DNA of 64,000 nt from Serripes groenlandicus. Taxonomy: Eukaryota; Mollusca; Bivalvia; Cardiida; Cardiidae. Under the pieces are notes generated by a model, which searched no databases, was not told the DNA's origin, and was given only the letters and a program-made list of their open reading frames with translations. Both the position numbers and the translations under genes were made by a program. The first letter of the stretch is position 1. Each line of letters opens with the position of its first letter. Shown one piece after another: positions 1-10,589 of this stretch. Location: the NCBI GenBank assembly GCA_031761405.1, contig JASEVX010000005.1, positions 3,438,050 to 3,502,049 on the forward strand, read 5' to 3'.

Positions 1-33
1 GTAATTACTTTAAGACAAAATGTATAATTTCAG

Positions 34-457
34 GGATATGCATCCCAGGACTTCAAAACTCCTGTATCAAAAGAGGAAACTACCTGCGTTAAGAGAGAGG
101 ATCGTTACACAACCAAAACTGAAGATATTTAGGCACTCGGGACGGTGTAAATCAGACAGGCAGGGTGTGACAACATATGACCAGACCAATGCAACGGAGG
201 AACATCCTTACCTTGGACCACACAAATCAGACATACACCTTATAGGGACTTTACTGCACGAACTGGGTATTATTTTCACTTTGGAAGAAGCTGCACAGTG
301 TCCTCAGTGGGTGGAGTGTTCAGTGCAATTGATGGCACTGATCAACAATTATCTGGTAGACATTCCCTTCTTGGATAGTGGCCGTTATCAATTATGCAAA
401 AGAGAAACAGGTGTGAATTATTGTGATAATTTTACGACTTGTATAATGGTCGTTTAA
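34..457 (+). CDS. Terminal exon of an unrecognised gene
   Basis: An open frame runs from a consensus splice acceptor (TTTCAG ending at 33) to a TAA at 455-457, about 141 codons. An ATG lies at 20-22 but falls inside the pyrimidine/AG acceptor, so this is more likely a 3' terminal exon entered in phase 1 than a free-standing gene. The N-terminal half is basic (Arg/Lys-rich). The C-terminal half is hydrophobic with several Cys and ends in CIMVV. I recognise no family. The upstream exons lie outside the window. AT-rich 3' sequence follows to about 540. Confidence 0.35.
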
Positions 458-756
458 AACATGTGTGTATGTGTAAATTGTATATATGTTTTGTAAATAT
501 TTAATATGAAAAATATTTAAAAAGAGAGATTCAAAATTAAAACATCACAGAGGGCACCATCGACGCCTGTTTTGAAAGAACCTCATTCTTCACCGTCAAT
601 TATCACCCGTCTTGATAGCCTCCGGTTGTCCTATTTGTATTCTTCTTCATCCTCTCTGCCATACACCATTCGATCAAAACCCGTAATGCAACGAAATTCA
701 AAATACTAATGAGAACAGTATAGTGAATATGAGATAAATGGCCGAGCTGATCAACC
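458..756. other. Non-coding stretch, nothing recognised
   Basis: This is AT-rich sequence after the terminal exon and probably includes its 3' UTR. No RNA gene, repeat or convincing ORF is seen. The minus-strand frames here lack initiation context and overlap the degraded coding fragment beyond 757. Confidence 0.5.
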
Positions 757-1128
757 ATGTCCATGGATGCCAGGGCCAAAGTGGAGACTGTAAATAGGTT
801 TGTGCTGTGTGTTTCAGTGATTGTAAAGTGTAGCATTTGTCATCTGTATGTAAAACATACAGTGAAAAAGGATTCAGGACATCGTGCAGGTGCATTTAAT
901 GAAATGGTAGTGATTCCGGCTGTTAAAACTAAGACGGGGATAACAAACGTATACACAATATTGGCATGTTTAGACATAACAGCGCCTTTCAAAGGTTTAA
1001 CTTACTCTATGATGAAATGTCTGACCTAAATGAGAGGAGGCAAATGATAGCAAATCAGCAATACTTACAACAAATAACATCACTGTTACCAGAGGAAACT
1101 GCAGCCATTCACTCTCACGTTTGATGTT
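757..1128 (+). pseudogene. Degraded coding fragment, possibly transposase-related
   Basis: A 90-codon frame (757-1029) contains a CSIC zinc-like pair and a stretch reading NVYTILACLDITAPFKG. After the stop at 1027-1029 the translation stays protein-like in the same register for about 30 codons, to TAAAIHSHV-like residues with one further stop, as expected for a decayed gene. The layout (Cys pair, then a hydrophobic helix with 'LDI.AP' and a Tyr/Ser/Met segment) reminds me of the region before the DDE core in animal Mutator-like transposases. That is a memory-based guess only. It could equally be an exon of an unknown gene. Confidence 0.25.
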
Positions 1129-1395
1129 TCGTACTCCAGGCGGCCCCAATATGGAAATGAAAAAGCAGAACAGGATAATTATTGTAAATAATTAGGTTTA
1201 TGTTAGTACACGATCAATTCTTCTTTTGCCATGGGATGTATCCTTTCCCGTTAATTGGGGCCACATGTCCGACTAATCCGTCTGACCTGTGACCCGACGC
1301 TTATCGGTTAATCGCGATTGGTTGAATCGATCACGTGACTAATTATCTAACGCATCTGTTTATCGCGCACTTGCGATTTTGGATTGAAATAGAAA
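1129..1395. other. Unique AT-rich spacer ending in a LINE target site
   Basis: No coding or RNA feature is recognised. The last 14 bases (1382-1395, GATTGAAATAGAAA) are one copy of the target-site duplication of LINE copy A. The second copy lies at 5267-5280. Confidence 0.6.
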
Positions 1396-1708
1396 TGAAT
1401 GAATGAATGAATGGTGTTTTAAGGCCCGTCGACAACTAAGGTCATTTTGGGCGCTTAATAATTTAATTACTGTAAATTATGAAATGATTAAAATTGAAAT
1501 ATAACTAACCAGTTTATTAGACAAAACAATCAAACATGATGTACGCGATATTTAACATTAATATAAAACGACATGTAAAACAATGTAAAACAGAATTTAG
1601 GCAAAGAAGCCAAACACTACTATGTAATACTTAACATAAAGATAAACAATATCTGAGAAAATGCATGTGCAAAAGCACGATTGTGCAAAAGCACGATTTA
1701 AGAAATAA

Positions 1709-2931
1709 TCATATTTTATTAAAAATATTAATTTCCCTAAGGAAATCAAATAGAAGTTCAGGTTTGACAGACTCAAAGAGCTGACGCATACTTTGAGCCC
1801 TGAAAAATCTATCACGTATTGGAGCGAAATCAGCACATTCCAGAAGAATGTGTTGTATTGAAAGTTGTGTAAAACATGGAATACACTGAGGTGCTTCCTC
1901 ACCCTTCAGTAAGTACGCTGTCTCCAAGACGCACGTTTACTGTGCTTAATAGTTTTACGAGCTTTTGCTCTAGCTATTTTAAAGTATACATGATTTTGAT
2001 GGGTTGGCCTCAGGTTAAACTGCCTTAAAGCCGATTTGCGTGTTCCTATAGCCTTTTTGCAATCTTCATCAAACCAAGGTTTGCGAGGGTGCTTTGGATT
2101 TGTCGAAGTTTGGGGAATTGCCTCTTTAGCAGCCTGATACATTAAAGATGTAAATAGTTGTGTAGGGTCATCACATTCCAAGAAAGCATCCGGATTAATG
2201 GAACGTTCACATCGCATCTGGAATAAATTCCAGTTCGCTTTGTGGAGCCTCCATCGTCTCGGTCGCCCCTGGACAAATGGCCCGGTTTCAGTGATAATTA
2301 TAGGGAAATGATCACTTCCATGAAGGTCGTCTTCCACCTTCCACTTAAAGTCAACAAATATATCAGGACTACAAATAGAAAGATCAAGAGATGAGTAAGA
2401 ACCAGTAGCAGGATGCAGATAGGTGTGAGATTTATTATTCAAAATACAAAGGTCATGTTTAAAAATAAAATCTTCTAATATTTGGCCTTTGTTATTGGTG
2501 TCACTACATCCCCACAACTTATTGTGTGAATTGAAGTCACCAACTATCATAAAAGGTGTCGGAAGCTGACTGACAAGCTCAACCAGCTTGTCGGTATCAA
2601 GAGGCTGACTTGGCGGAAGATACAAAGAACATAGGGTAATTGTTTTGCTCAATGAAATTCTTACCGCAGTTGCCTGCAGAGTTGTAGTAAGTGAGACTAA
2701 GCTATGGGGAACAGAGTTGTTAACACATATTGCTACCCCACCACAAGCTCGAGCACTTGCGTCGGAAGTTTTATGATAACATGAATGATATTTAAGAGAA
2801 AGACTATCATTATCTTTTAAAAATGTTTCTTGTAAGCATAAAGCTACTGGTTTCTTTTCATTAACTAATTGAGACAATTCTTCAAAATTGGCTTTAAATC
2901 CACGACAGTTCCACTGGATTATGGAATTCAT
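1709..2931 (-). pseudogene. LINE copy A ORF2, RT and RNase H deleted
   Basis: The frame opens at 2931 with MNSIIQWNCRGFKANF, the start of the APE-type endonuclease, and keeps VGDFNSHNKLWG and GSDHFPI. It ends at 1906 when the internal deletion brings a TGA into frame. The segment 1709-1926 is the ORF2 C terminus in another frame, with the CIPC...H...C zinc-like motif. Only the nuclease domain is potentially expressed; RT and RNase H are absent. Confidence 0.88.
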
Positions 2932-4586
2932 TTCGATACAGGTTCACAAATTTTGATTTCAGGTATCGCATTATGCCAGGAATCAATGTTTTGATTCCAG
3001 TCATCTGTTGTACCCGACCATGGACTCGGAGGCTCAGTTTCCTGTGTCTCCATGTCATCCAATGTCTGATAACGATTTGTAATTTTAGGTTTAGAGTCAC
3101 TAGCTCTATCTAATTGGACCTTATTTTTTTTAGTTTTTTGTTTCTCGAAGCCTTCAGAATCGGGCTTTGAGTGTAATTTTAACTTTGGTTTGTTTTGTTG
3201 GTTTGGTTTAAGTGAAATAATTGAAGATTTTTTCGTATCAGGTGATTTACTTGTATGGTTTGAATTATTTTTTACAACTTTAGAAGATTCCTTTCCTTTT
3301 GAAGAATCAACTTCCCTGGAAGAGGACCCAATCCCTCCAGGAGAAGACTCAATCTCTCCAGAAGAAGATAATTTAATTTCTCTAGGAGAAGACTCAACCC
3401 CTCCAGGAGAAGGTGACCTAATTTCTTTAGAAGAAGACTCAATTTGTTTAGAAGAAGACTCATTTTCTTTCGAAGAAGATGCAGTATTGCTACAGGTGTC
3501 TTTGTTCATTGATGGTAATGAAGAAAGGATAGAAGTAGAGGGCTGTTCATTTGACATAATTGCTTTTAACTGTAAACTGATGTCAGGAAACTTTTGAGAT
3601 AGAATCTTCAAAAGGCGATGGCATGTAGTACATTCTTGTGAGGGTGGCGGTGTATTGACAACAGGCCTGATAGTAGTTGGTCCTGAGTTGTTTTTGGTGA
3701 CATTAGCATATGAAACAGTCAAATTGAATCGGGTTTCAACAATTTTCTTCGCCTCAGGAAAAGAAAGACCTTCTTTACACTTGACGGTAACAATCTCCTT
3801 CTCCCGTTTCCACACAAGGCAGGAGCGGGAGGTAGAATAATGCTCACCACCACAGTTTGAACATTTAAGTGCATTTTTACATTCATTCACATCTGCATCA
3901 TGTTCTGAACATAACGCAGTGCAACGACGGCAAACCTTTTCTTCTGTAGTTTTTCGGCATTTTGATTCATGATGGCCATACTTATAACAGGTGTAACATT
4001 GCAATGGGTTAGGGGTGTACATGTCAACAGGGACATTCAAGTATCCAACTTTAAGGGATCTTGGCAAAATGGCTGTATTGAATGTTAGCACCAAGGTGTT
4101 TGTTGGTCTCTTGATACTGTCCCTGTAGGAAGTCATCCTTCTGACATGGACGACCAGTTGGCCGGCCAGTTCAGAAGCAATTTCCTCCTCAGAAACTCCT
4201 GCAAGATCTGGGCATCTTATAATTCCTTTTGACGTATTAAGTGTATTATGGGCAGAGCATTTGGCAGAGATATTGAAAAAGGTTTTTAATTTTAAGAGGT
4301 TGTCTGCATGTGCTTTCTTCTCAACTTCAATGAGGAGAGCACCTGATTTCAATTTTTTAACAGACTTAGGTAAACCAGCAAGAGAAAGAAGGCATTTCTG
4401 AATGACGAAAGGTGAAAGGGAAGTTATAGCTTGTTCAGGCAAATTTGATTCAATCAATAAGAATCGGGGGAATGAAGGGTTTGAAGTGTTGCCATTTTGT
4501 TTGTCGATATCGGAGTCCGAGTCCATTTCAGTACAAGTGCGTTTTTTGGTTTGAGGATACATATCCAAGTTTTTATTTTTCGTCAA
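2928..4586 (-). CDS. LINE copy A ORF1, gag-like RNA-binding protein
   Basis: 552 codons, the same length as ORF1 of intact copy E and nearly identical to it. Three CCHC-type zinc knuckles lie around residues 197-256 (CYTCYKYGHHESKC, then CRRC...C, then CSNCGGEHYSTSRSC). They are followed by a Ser/Glu/Lys-rich low-complexity region with repeated 'SSSKE/SPGE' units, and a basic stretch near the C terminus. In I/Jockey-type LINEs such proteins bind the element RNA and form the ribonucleoprotein. The stop overlaps the ORF2 start (ATGA), as in copy E. The ORF is open although the element's ORF2 is destroyed. Confidence 0.85.
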   Translation of the reverse strand: MTKNKNLDMYPQTKKRTCTEMDSDSDIDKQNGNTSNPSFPRFLLIESNLPEQAITSLSPFVIQKCLLSLAGLPKSVKKLKSGALLIEVEKKAHADNLLKLKTFFNISAKCSAHNTLNTSKGIIRCPDLAGVSEEEIASELAGQLVVHVRRMTSYRDSIKRPTNTLVLTFNTAILPRSLKVGYLNVPVDMYTPNPLQCYTCYKYGHHESKCRKTTEEKVCRRCTALCSEHDADVNECKNALKCSNCGGEHYSTSRSCLVWKREKEIVTVKCKEGLSFPEAKKIVETRFNLTVSYANVTKNNSGPTTIRPVVNTPPPSQECTTCHRLLKILSQKFPDISLQLKAIMSNEQPSTSILSSLPSMNKDTCSNTASSSKENESSSKQIESSSKEIRSPSPGGVESSPREIKLSSSGEIESSPGGIGSSSREVDSSKGKESSKVVKNNSNHTSKSPDTKKSSIISLKPNQQNKPKLKLHSKPDSEGFEKQKTKKNKVQLDRASDSKPKITNRYQTLDDMETQETEPPSPWSGTTDDWNQNIDSWHNAIPEIKICEPVSK

Positions 4587-5479
4587 CCGCGGCCCCCACC
4601 CGCCACGGAGTCCAACAAGGGAACACGATATATGGAGCGGAAATCCAGCTCCTCGTGTCAGGGGTCCACAGATGGTATAACTAGATACCGCAAATAAGTT
4701 AGCGCGACAAGGAAGAACATGGATGTGTCCCCCATATCAGGGATCCGCCATGCAAGTCAGTGCCCCCGACCAAAACATCCGCGACACCCAATTAGCCCAT
4801 TAGCCTATAAAAGACGAGGCACAATAAACTGTAAACTTTATGCAAATTAAATATGACACATATAATATAAAGTTGGTGTATATGAAATGAAAGAAACGAT
4901 CGGATGGAATATTTTCAAGTGAAAAAAACAAACTTATACGTAGATACATGCACAGATATTTATGACATTTTAACACCCTTACAGTTAACATACATGTATT
5001 TGTAAGAAAAGAAAAAGTGTGCCTAAATCTAATATATGACCAGCCGTTTGCACTAGATCGGGCTCATCCAGGCTCCCGTTTACACCGAAGCAGAGGCCAA
5101 AGCAGTGTGTTGGAAAGCCGGAGATCCCTGCGCTTCCCTCAACTGCCAGGATCCTCGTTTCCTGCTTACGAGTATCCACCCACGGCAAACAGGCGGGTCC
5201 ATTAGGGGACTTCTACCCCTTGTAGGACGGACAGCCGGCGTATTCTAACCCCCACCGGCAGGGGGTGATTGAAATAGAAAACACGAGATCGTATTTATCT
5301 TTGAAATTGATTTTAAATCAATATTTTTTTTCGTGTTTTTGTGAACTAGGAGGAAACAAGCAAATTCAGAGAATCATGGTCCCCCGCCAGGGTCAAGGTC
5401 ACAAAAATTGGTATTGATGGAAAGGGGTTGTCACAAGGAATACACATGTGAAATATGAAAGCAGTACCTATTACGGTTC

Positions 5480-6325
5480 AGAAGTAAGGGCCATAACTCC
5501 GTGAAAAATCATCCAACCGGAACGCAAACACGATATGCGCATCTACACTTGGTGGTGATCCTTCCTATGAAGTTTCATCAAATTCCAAAAAGCGGTTGCA
5601 GAGAAATAGCCCGGAAAAATGAATTTAGTCATACATAGCCGGATGGTGGGGTAAAGGGCCATAACTCCGTGAAAAATCATCCAACCGGAACGCAAACACG
5701 ATATGCGCATCTACACTTGGTGGTGATCCTTCCTATGAAGTTTCATAAAATTGCAAAAAGCGGTTGCAGAGAAATAGCCCGGAAATGAATTTAGTCATAC
5801 ATAGCCTGATGGTGGAGTAAAGGGCCATAACTCCGTGAAAAATAATCCAACCGGAACGCAAACACGATATGCGCATCTACACTTGGTGGTGATCCTTCCT
5901 ATGAAGTTTCATAAAATTCCAAAAAGCGGTTGCAGAGAAATAGCCCGGAAATGAATTTAGTCATACATAGCCTGATGGTGGGGTAAAGGGCCATAACTCC
6001 GTGCAAAATAATCCAACCGGAACGCAAACACGATATGCGCATCTACACTTGGTGGTGATCCTTCCTATGAAGTTTCATCAAATTCCAAAAAGCGGTTGCA
6101 GAGAAATAGCCCGGATATGAATTTAGTCATACATAGGGGTAAAGGGCCATAACTCCGTGAAAAATAATCCAACCGGAACGCAAACACGATATGCGCATCT
6201 ACACTTGGTGGTGATCCTTCCTATGAAATTTCATCAAATTCGAAAAAGCGGTTGCAGAGAAATAGCCCGGAAACGAAAGTGTGACAGCGTGACTGACGGA
6301 CTGACGGACGGACTGACGGTCTGAT
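5480..6325. repeat. ~166-bp tandem repeat array, five units
   Basis: Five near-identical units begin at about 5489, 5656, 5821, 5990 and 6146. Each starts GGGCCATAACTCCGTG and contains the block AACGCAAACACGATATGCGC. Spacing is about 156-169 bp. The array ends in a short (GACGGACT)n run at about 6285-6322. The preceding 5281-5480 is a related, more diverged stretch (mentions of 'GTCAAGGTCACAAAAATTGG'). It matches the style of internally tandem bivalve interspersed repeats. No coding potential. Confidence 0.85.
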
Positions 6326-6343
6326 TTCCTTTGTTTCATCTCA

Positions 6344-6914
6344 ATGGCAGACAAAAGACCACGTGTCGTTGTATTTGGTTACAGTTATACCAAACGTCTA
6401 AGCAATTTCGCAAAGGAACGTTGTATGGGCAGAATTCTCTCGAATACAGATATATTTATTTACGGTTTTGGTGGTTTAAGATTGAAGAACGATTTATTTC
6501 GTAGACTGCATAAATTGGATGGGAAATTAGTAAAATCGGATGTTATTGTTCTTGACTTGGATTCGAACGACTTGTGCGACGAATATTACAGTCCTGCTTT
6601 ATTTGTGCGCGACTATTTGTCATATGCAAATGTCTTGCAGACAGGCTTGGGTGTTCAAAAAGTTGTTATTTGTCAGCTGCTGCCTAGACTGATCACTCCT
6701 TATGAAGAATATAATGATCACATCATTTTGGCAAATAGGATGTTGGAACAGCAGGTCATTAATATGGACATCACATTTTGGTCTATGGAACCCAACGGTG
6801 AATGTATATGATGTAGATGGTATTCATTTGTCTATGGATATTGGTTATCCAAAATACTTTCGAAGCAGACGTGATTGTATTTCGAGAGCATTAGCTGTAC
6901 ATCTTAACCTATAG
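6344..6914 (+). pseudogene. SGNH-hydrolase-like protein, frameshifted
   Basis: The first frame (6344-6811) begins MADKRPRVVVFGYSYTKRL. This resembles SGNH block I (hGDSh) with the catalytic Ser apparently kept as GYS. LDLDSNDLC around residue 69 resembles the block containing 'GxND'. The usual C-terminal catalytic motif DGIHLS is in the +1 frame (about 6817-6834), which stays open to a TAG at 6912-6914. A single indel near 6780-6800 therefore splits the gene. From memory, SGNH-like ORFs of about 190 residues are common in invertebrate mobile elements with tyrosine recombinases. The gag-like ORF 1.4 kb downstream fits that, but no recombinase is visible here. Confidence 0.5.
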
Positions 6915-7020
6915 TTAATTTGTAAGTTATTCAAACGGCTATAATTCAATTATGATATATTTGCGGATAGTTATGTTTTTCATTTGCATCCAGCTGAAAT
7001 CTCGTCTCGTAGTGAATGGA

Positions 7021-7960
7021 CTAATTTAGCCTCGTGGTAAAGAGGCCCCACAGAAAAGGGGAATACGCTAGAAATTGTCTTATGGTAAAAGACTAATTTA
7101 GCCTCACAGTAAATAGGCATTTTCTATATTTGTCTTATGGTAAAAAGACTAATTTAGCCCCACAGTAAAGGGTCATATGCTAACATTGTCTTATGGTAAA
7201 AATACTAATTTAGCCTCACAGTAAATAGGCATTTTCTAAATTTGTCTTATGGTAAAAAGACTAATTTAGCCCACAGTAAAGGGTCATATGCTAACATTGT
7301 CTTATGGTAAAAATACTAATTTAGCCTCAAAATAAATAGGCATTTTCTAAATTTGTCTTATGGTAAAAAGACTAATTTAGCCCCACAGTAAAGGGTCATA
7401 TGCTAACATTGTCTTATGGTAAAAATACTAATTTAGCCTCGTGGTAAAGAGGCCCCACAGAAAAGGGGAATACGCTAGAAATTTGTCTTATGGTAAAAAG
7501 ACTATTTTAGCCTCACAGTAAAGGGGCATATGCTAAAATTGTCTTATGGTTAAAAGACTAATTTAGCCTCACAGTAAATAGGCATTTTCTAAATTTGTCT
7601 TATGGTAAAAAGACTAATTTAGCCCCACAGTAAAGGGTCATATGCTAACATTGTCTTCTGGTAAAGATACTAATTTAGCCCCACAGTAAAGGGGCATATG
7701 CTAAAATTGTCTTATGATAAAAAGACTAATTTAGCCCCACAGTAAAGGGGCATATGCCTAAATTGTCTTATGGTAAAAAGACTAATTAGCAGCTCAGCAG
7801 TAAAGAGGCATATTCTGAATTTGTCTTATAGTAACAATATTAAATCAGCTCCACAGTAAGAGGGTTATCTAGATGTGTAGCATATTTTTTTTAAAAATTG
7901 TTCTAAAGTAAAAATACTAATGCAGCTGAGCAGTAAAGTGGTATGTTCTACACTTGTCTT
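7021..7960. repeat. ~57-bp satellite, about 16 units
   Basis: The recurring core is TGTCTTATGGTAAAAAGACT followed by AATTTAGCCYCACAGTAAA, with period near 57 bp from about 7021 to 7960. Alternating variants are visible ('GGGTCATATGCTAACAT' units against 'AGGCATTTTCTAAATTT' units), suggesting a higher-order ~113-bp repeat in part of the array. Units decay towards 7800-7960. No ORF spans it. It lies between the SGNH-like and gag-like pseudogenes. Confidence 0.88.
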
Positions 7961-8354
7961 ACGGTAAAAAGGGAGACAAATATAGCCTTGCAATAATGGG
8001 GCATAATATTGTGAGGATGATTATATGGACTTGTATTATGATTCTTAGTGCAAGCAGTAATTTGGATTGTTTATCTATATTCTTGTTGAATATTGACCGA
8101 GGAATTTCGTATTTGCAAACATTATACACTTATTCTCAGATATTGATGAACATATTCCCTGGTGCTTCCATGTAGTCAGGATTCATTCTTTCAATTACAA
8201 CAGTGTGTATTGATGATACTTTCGTAATACCGAGTTCACTACAGTCAAATGACAGGAAATATGTTCTTCCATAGAGATCTAAGTTGCTGCTTGTGGTGCT
8301 ATTTGATTATGTACAGTTATGTTCGCGGGTTGTCACTTTGTACTTTCAGTCACT
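7961..8354. other. Spacer, nothing firm
   Basis: AT-rich sequence between the satellite and the gag-like ORF. A CTTTCAG acceptor-like site sits at about 8344-8350, just before the favoured ATG of the downstream ORF. Otherwise nothing is recognised. Confidence 0.4.
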
Positions 8355-9203
8355 ATGCCAAAGAGGAAAAGTAGCTCCACACAAGGTGAAGAAAGGAGCT
8401 CTTCGGTAGAGCTGTCAACGATTCAACTTGATTCCCTTGTTGATTCCATTGTTGGGAGGTTGCAGGAGAGGCAGCTTTTGCCACAGAATCCGGGACTTCA
8501 ACCTGCCATACATACCGATGAGCCTACAAGTGAGAGCGGGGATGACCATGTGTATATTGATGACCACGAGGAGCCAGTTACGGTCAATACGGCCTTGAAT
8601 ATGCTACAGCCCAATAGACTAGGTGCGTGTATTTCAATTTCCAATCATGTTTCCGAGAAGACTAGGTCTCTGATTTGGTCAAATCGATTTGTGGACTTCA
8701 GTACTCTCTTGCCGGACTCCAGTCAGGACGTCGGTATGCAGCTCAGCATAGCTGATGCTGGTGAAATCAAAATAGGACGGAAGGAGACCAGCAAGCGTTT
8801 TGATTTCGGCATGTGGCAAAAGGCATTCCACATATTTCTGGATGTCTATTGCAAGAAATTCGTGGATTCTCTGTCGGGTCTCTTGGCCTATTGTAACTTG
8901 CTAAGAGACCTTGACGGAATGCATGGACACAATACATTTCATTTATATGACAGATCATTCAGAGAGTTGCAGGAACAGCAGTTCTCTGAGTGGGGATGTA
9001 TACATCATGAGCTGTGGATGAGGGCCACCACTTTGCTTTCTGCTCGGTTTTTGCAGTCTGCTGAAAAATCGAACAAGCAAGTGCCTTTAATAGACGGGGT
9101 GGGTGTAGCAACAAGCCTTGCTTGTTTACTCATAAATGCCAAAAATGTGGTGGCGCCCATCCACGCTCGATGTGCAGATCCGATTTGCAAACATGGGTCA
9201 TGA
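8355..9203 (+). pseudogene. Gag-like protein of a retroelement, frameshifted and truncated
   Basis: I prefer the ATG at 8355 (MPKRKSSSTQ) over 8319, because a splice-acceptor-like TTTCAG lies between them. An acidic, Ser-rich N terminus is followed by a conserved-looking core with FDFGMWQKAFHIFLDVYC, LLAYCNLLRDLDGMHG and EWGCIHHELWMRAT. From memory this layout recurs in predicted gag-like proteins of DIRS/tyrosine-recombinase elements in corals and molluscs. Those end in a Cys/His-rich segment. Here it (KPCLFTHKCQKCGGAHPRSM followed by Cys) lies in a different frame at about 9096-9173, so an indel near 9085-9095 disrupts the gene. Homology to a GGTCACTAGG repeat starts at about 9190 and cuts off the 3' part. 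Confidence 0.5.
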
Positions 9204-9402
9204 CGGGTTAAAAACTAGGTCACTAGGCCAAATTGAAGGGTAATCTTGTTAACACTCTGGATACTGCATTTTTAATTTCAGCATGATGAAACTATCAGAA
9301 TATTTTTCTTGATATGTAGGCCAAGTTAGAATATGGGTCATGTTTGGTCAAAATGTAGGTCACTATGTCAAATTGAAGGAAAATCTTGTTAACACGAGAG
9401 CC
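9190..9402. repeat. Fragment of the GGTCACTAGG interspersed repeat
   Basis: Two partial units of the sequence seen in full at 44610-45858 (CTAGGTCACTAGGCCAAATT ... ATCTTGTTAACACTC) directly follow the gag-like ORF. They replace its expected 3' continuation. Confidence 0.75.
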
Positions 9403-9531
9403 AACATCCCCGCATTCCAGTACTTTCAGTACTTTGATTATGTTTTACTATGGTTTCTTTCGTTGATATTTAAAGCAAGTCATGGTTTACACTATAAAGC
9501 TAATATTTATATATACATTCACATAATATAA

Positions 9532-10297
9532 ACAAGACGCCCATGAGGGCCTATGCTCTACTGTCATTGATCTGGCTTGTTTCAAAAGGAACCAATATGT
9601 CATCAATATTCAAATACCATCTAAGTTTGGTGAAGATCAGATAGTAAATGGAAGCTCTATTGTGTTCACAAGCTGTATTATAGCAATTTTGACAATTTCA
9701 AGGGCCATAATCCAGCCATGCATGGATAATCTGGCCGTTTTTTAGAAAAGAACCAAACTCATCTAGCTTGTTTTCGAAAGGAATCAAGCTCTCATGGATA
9801 TCTAACTACTGTATAAGTTTGGTTGAGATACAATCAAAATGAAGACTGTATCGTGTTAACAAGCTCTTTTATAGCAATTTTGACCATTTCAAGGGCCATA
9901 ATCCAGTCATGCATGGGCGGATCTGTGGCTGGTTTTCGAAAGGAACCGAGCTCTCATGGATATCTAACTACTGTATAAGTTTGGTTGAGATACAATCAAA
10001 AGTGAAGACTGTATCGTGTTAACAAGCTCTTTTATAGCAATTTTGACCATTTCAAGGGTCATAATCCAGTCATGCATGGGCGGATCTGTGGCTGGTTTTC
10101 GAAAGGAACCGAGCTCTCATGGATATCTAACTACTGTATAAGTTTGGTCTCATGGATATCTAACTACTGTATAGGTTTGGTTGAGATACAATCAAAAGAC
10201 TGTATCGTGTTAACAAGAAATTGTTTACGGACGGACACACGACGGACGAATCGCCACGACATAAGCCCTTCTGGCCTATGGCCAGTAGAGCTAAACA
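9532..10297 (-). mobile_element. Non-autonomous repeat element with internal tandem units
   Basis: The left edge (ACAAGACGCCCATGAGGGCC) is the reverse of the CTCTTGT-type end. The right edge (TGGCCTATGGCCAGTAGAGC) is the reverse of the TAGCTC-palindrome start, both seen in elements at 44610 and 52517. Internally, about 2.5 units with GGATATCTAACTACTGTATA and TCAAGGGCCATAATCCAGTC recur at about 9690, 9890 and 10050. No protein is encoded. The frame at 10072 is repeat sequence. Confidence 0.65.
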
Positions 10298-10477
10298 CAT
10301 GATTACAGGGTGTTTTTTTTACCTTATATAAAAGGGGCCGTTTAAAGGCCCAGGCCCCTACCCCTCAGAAAATAAGCATAGTTTTTCCCCTAAAAATATG
10401 AATTCCCTCCGAATCATTGCCGAAATGCAAAAATTGCCGCAGTTAACATGACAATTCTGGACTCCACGAGGACTCTG

Positions 10478-10585
10478 TACATAGATACACTCAATCAAGA
10501 CAAGATGTGAATGTACATAGATACACTCAATCAAGACAATATGTGAATGTACATAGATACACTCAATCAAGACAAGATGTGAATG
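10478..10585. repeat. ~37-bp tandem repeat, three copies
   Basis: ACATAGATACACTCAATCAA followed by GACAAGATGTGAATGT is repeated three times. It is flanked on both sides by similar purine/pyrimidine-rich blocks (about 10310-10375 and 10660-10740) with AGGCCCCAGGCCCC-like sequence. Confidence 0.85.
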
Positions 10586-10589
10586 TCTT

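Larger units (their letters stand above)
1396..5265 (-). mobile_element. LINE copy A, I-like, internally deleted
   Basis: The element is on the minus strand. Its 3' tail is (TGAA)n as read on the plus strand at 1396-1413, and its 5' end is the CCCCC-hairpin at 5261-5265. A perfect 14-bp duplication (GATTGAAATAGAAA at 1382-1395 and 5267-5280) shows a bona fide insertion. Compared with intact copy E it lacks about 2455 bp of ORF2. The sequence jumps at 1926/1927 from the region just after the endonuclease to the C-terminal Cys/His segment, removing all of RT and RNase H and shifting the frame. The 3' UTR has a tandem duplication of a 16-base GTGCAAAAGCACGATT unit, shared with copy J, and lacks about 20 bases present in J. 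ORF1 is complete, so this is a non-autonomous derivative that could still supply ORF1 protein. Confidence 0.93.

Noticed and set aside
3190..3597. Plus-strand 135-codon Glu/Ser-rich ORF (also at 36056-36463, minus)
   Set aside because: It is the antisense of the Ser-rich linker of LINE ORF1.
7021..7960. CRISPR-like array of regular repeats
   Set aside because: The whole 57-bp unit is repeated with no unique spacers, in a eukaryotic context. It is a satellite.
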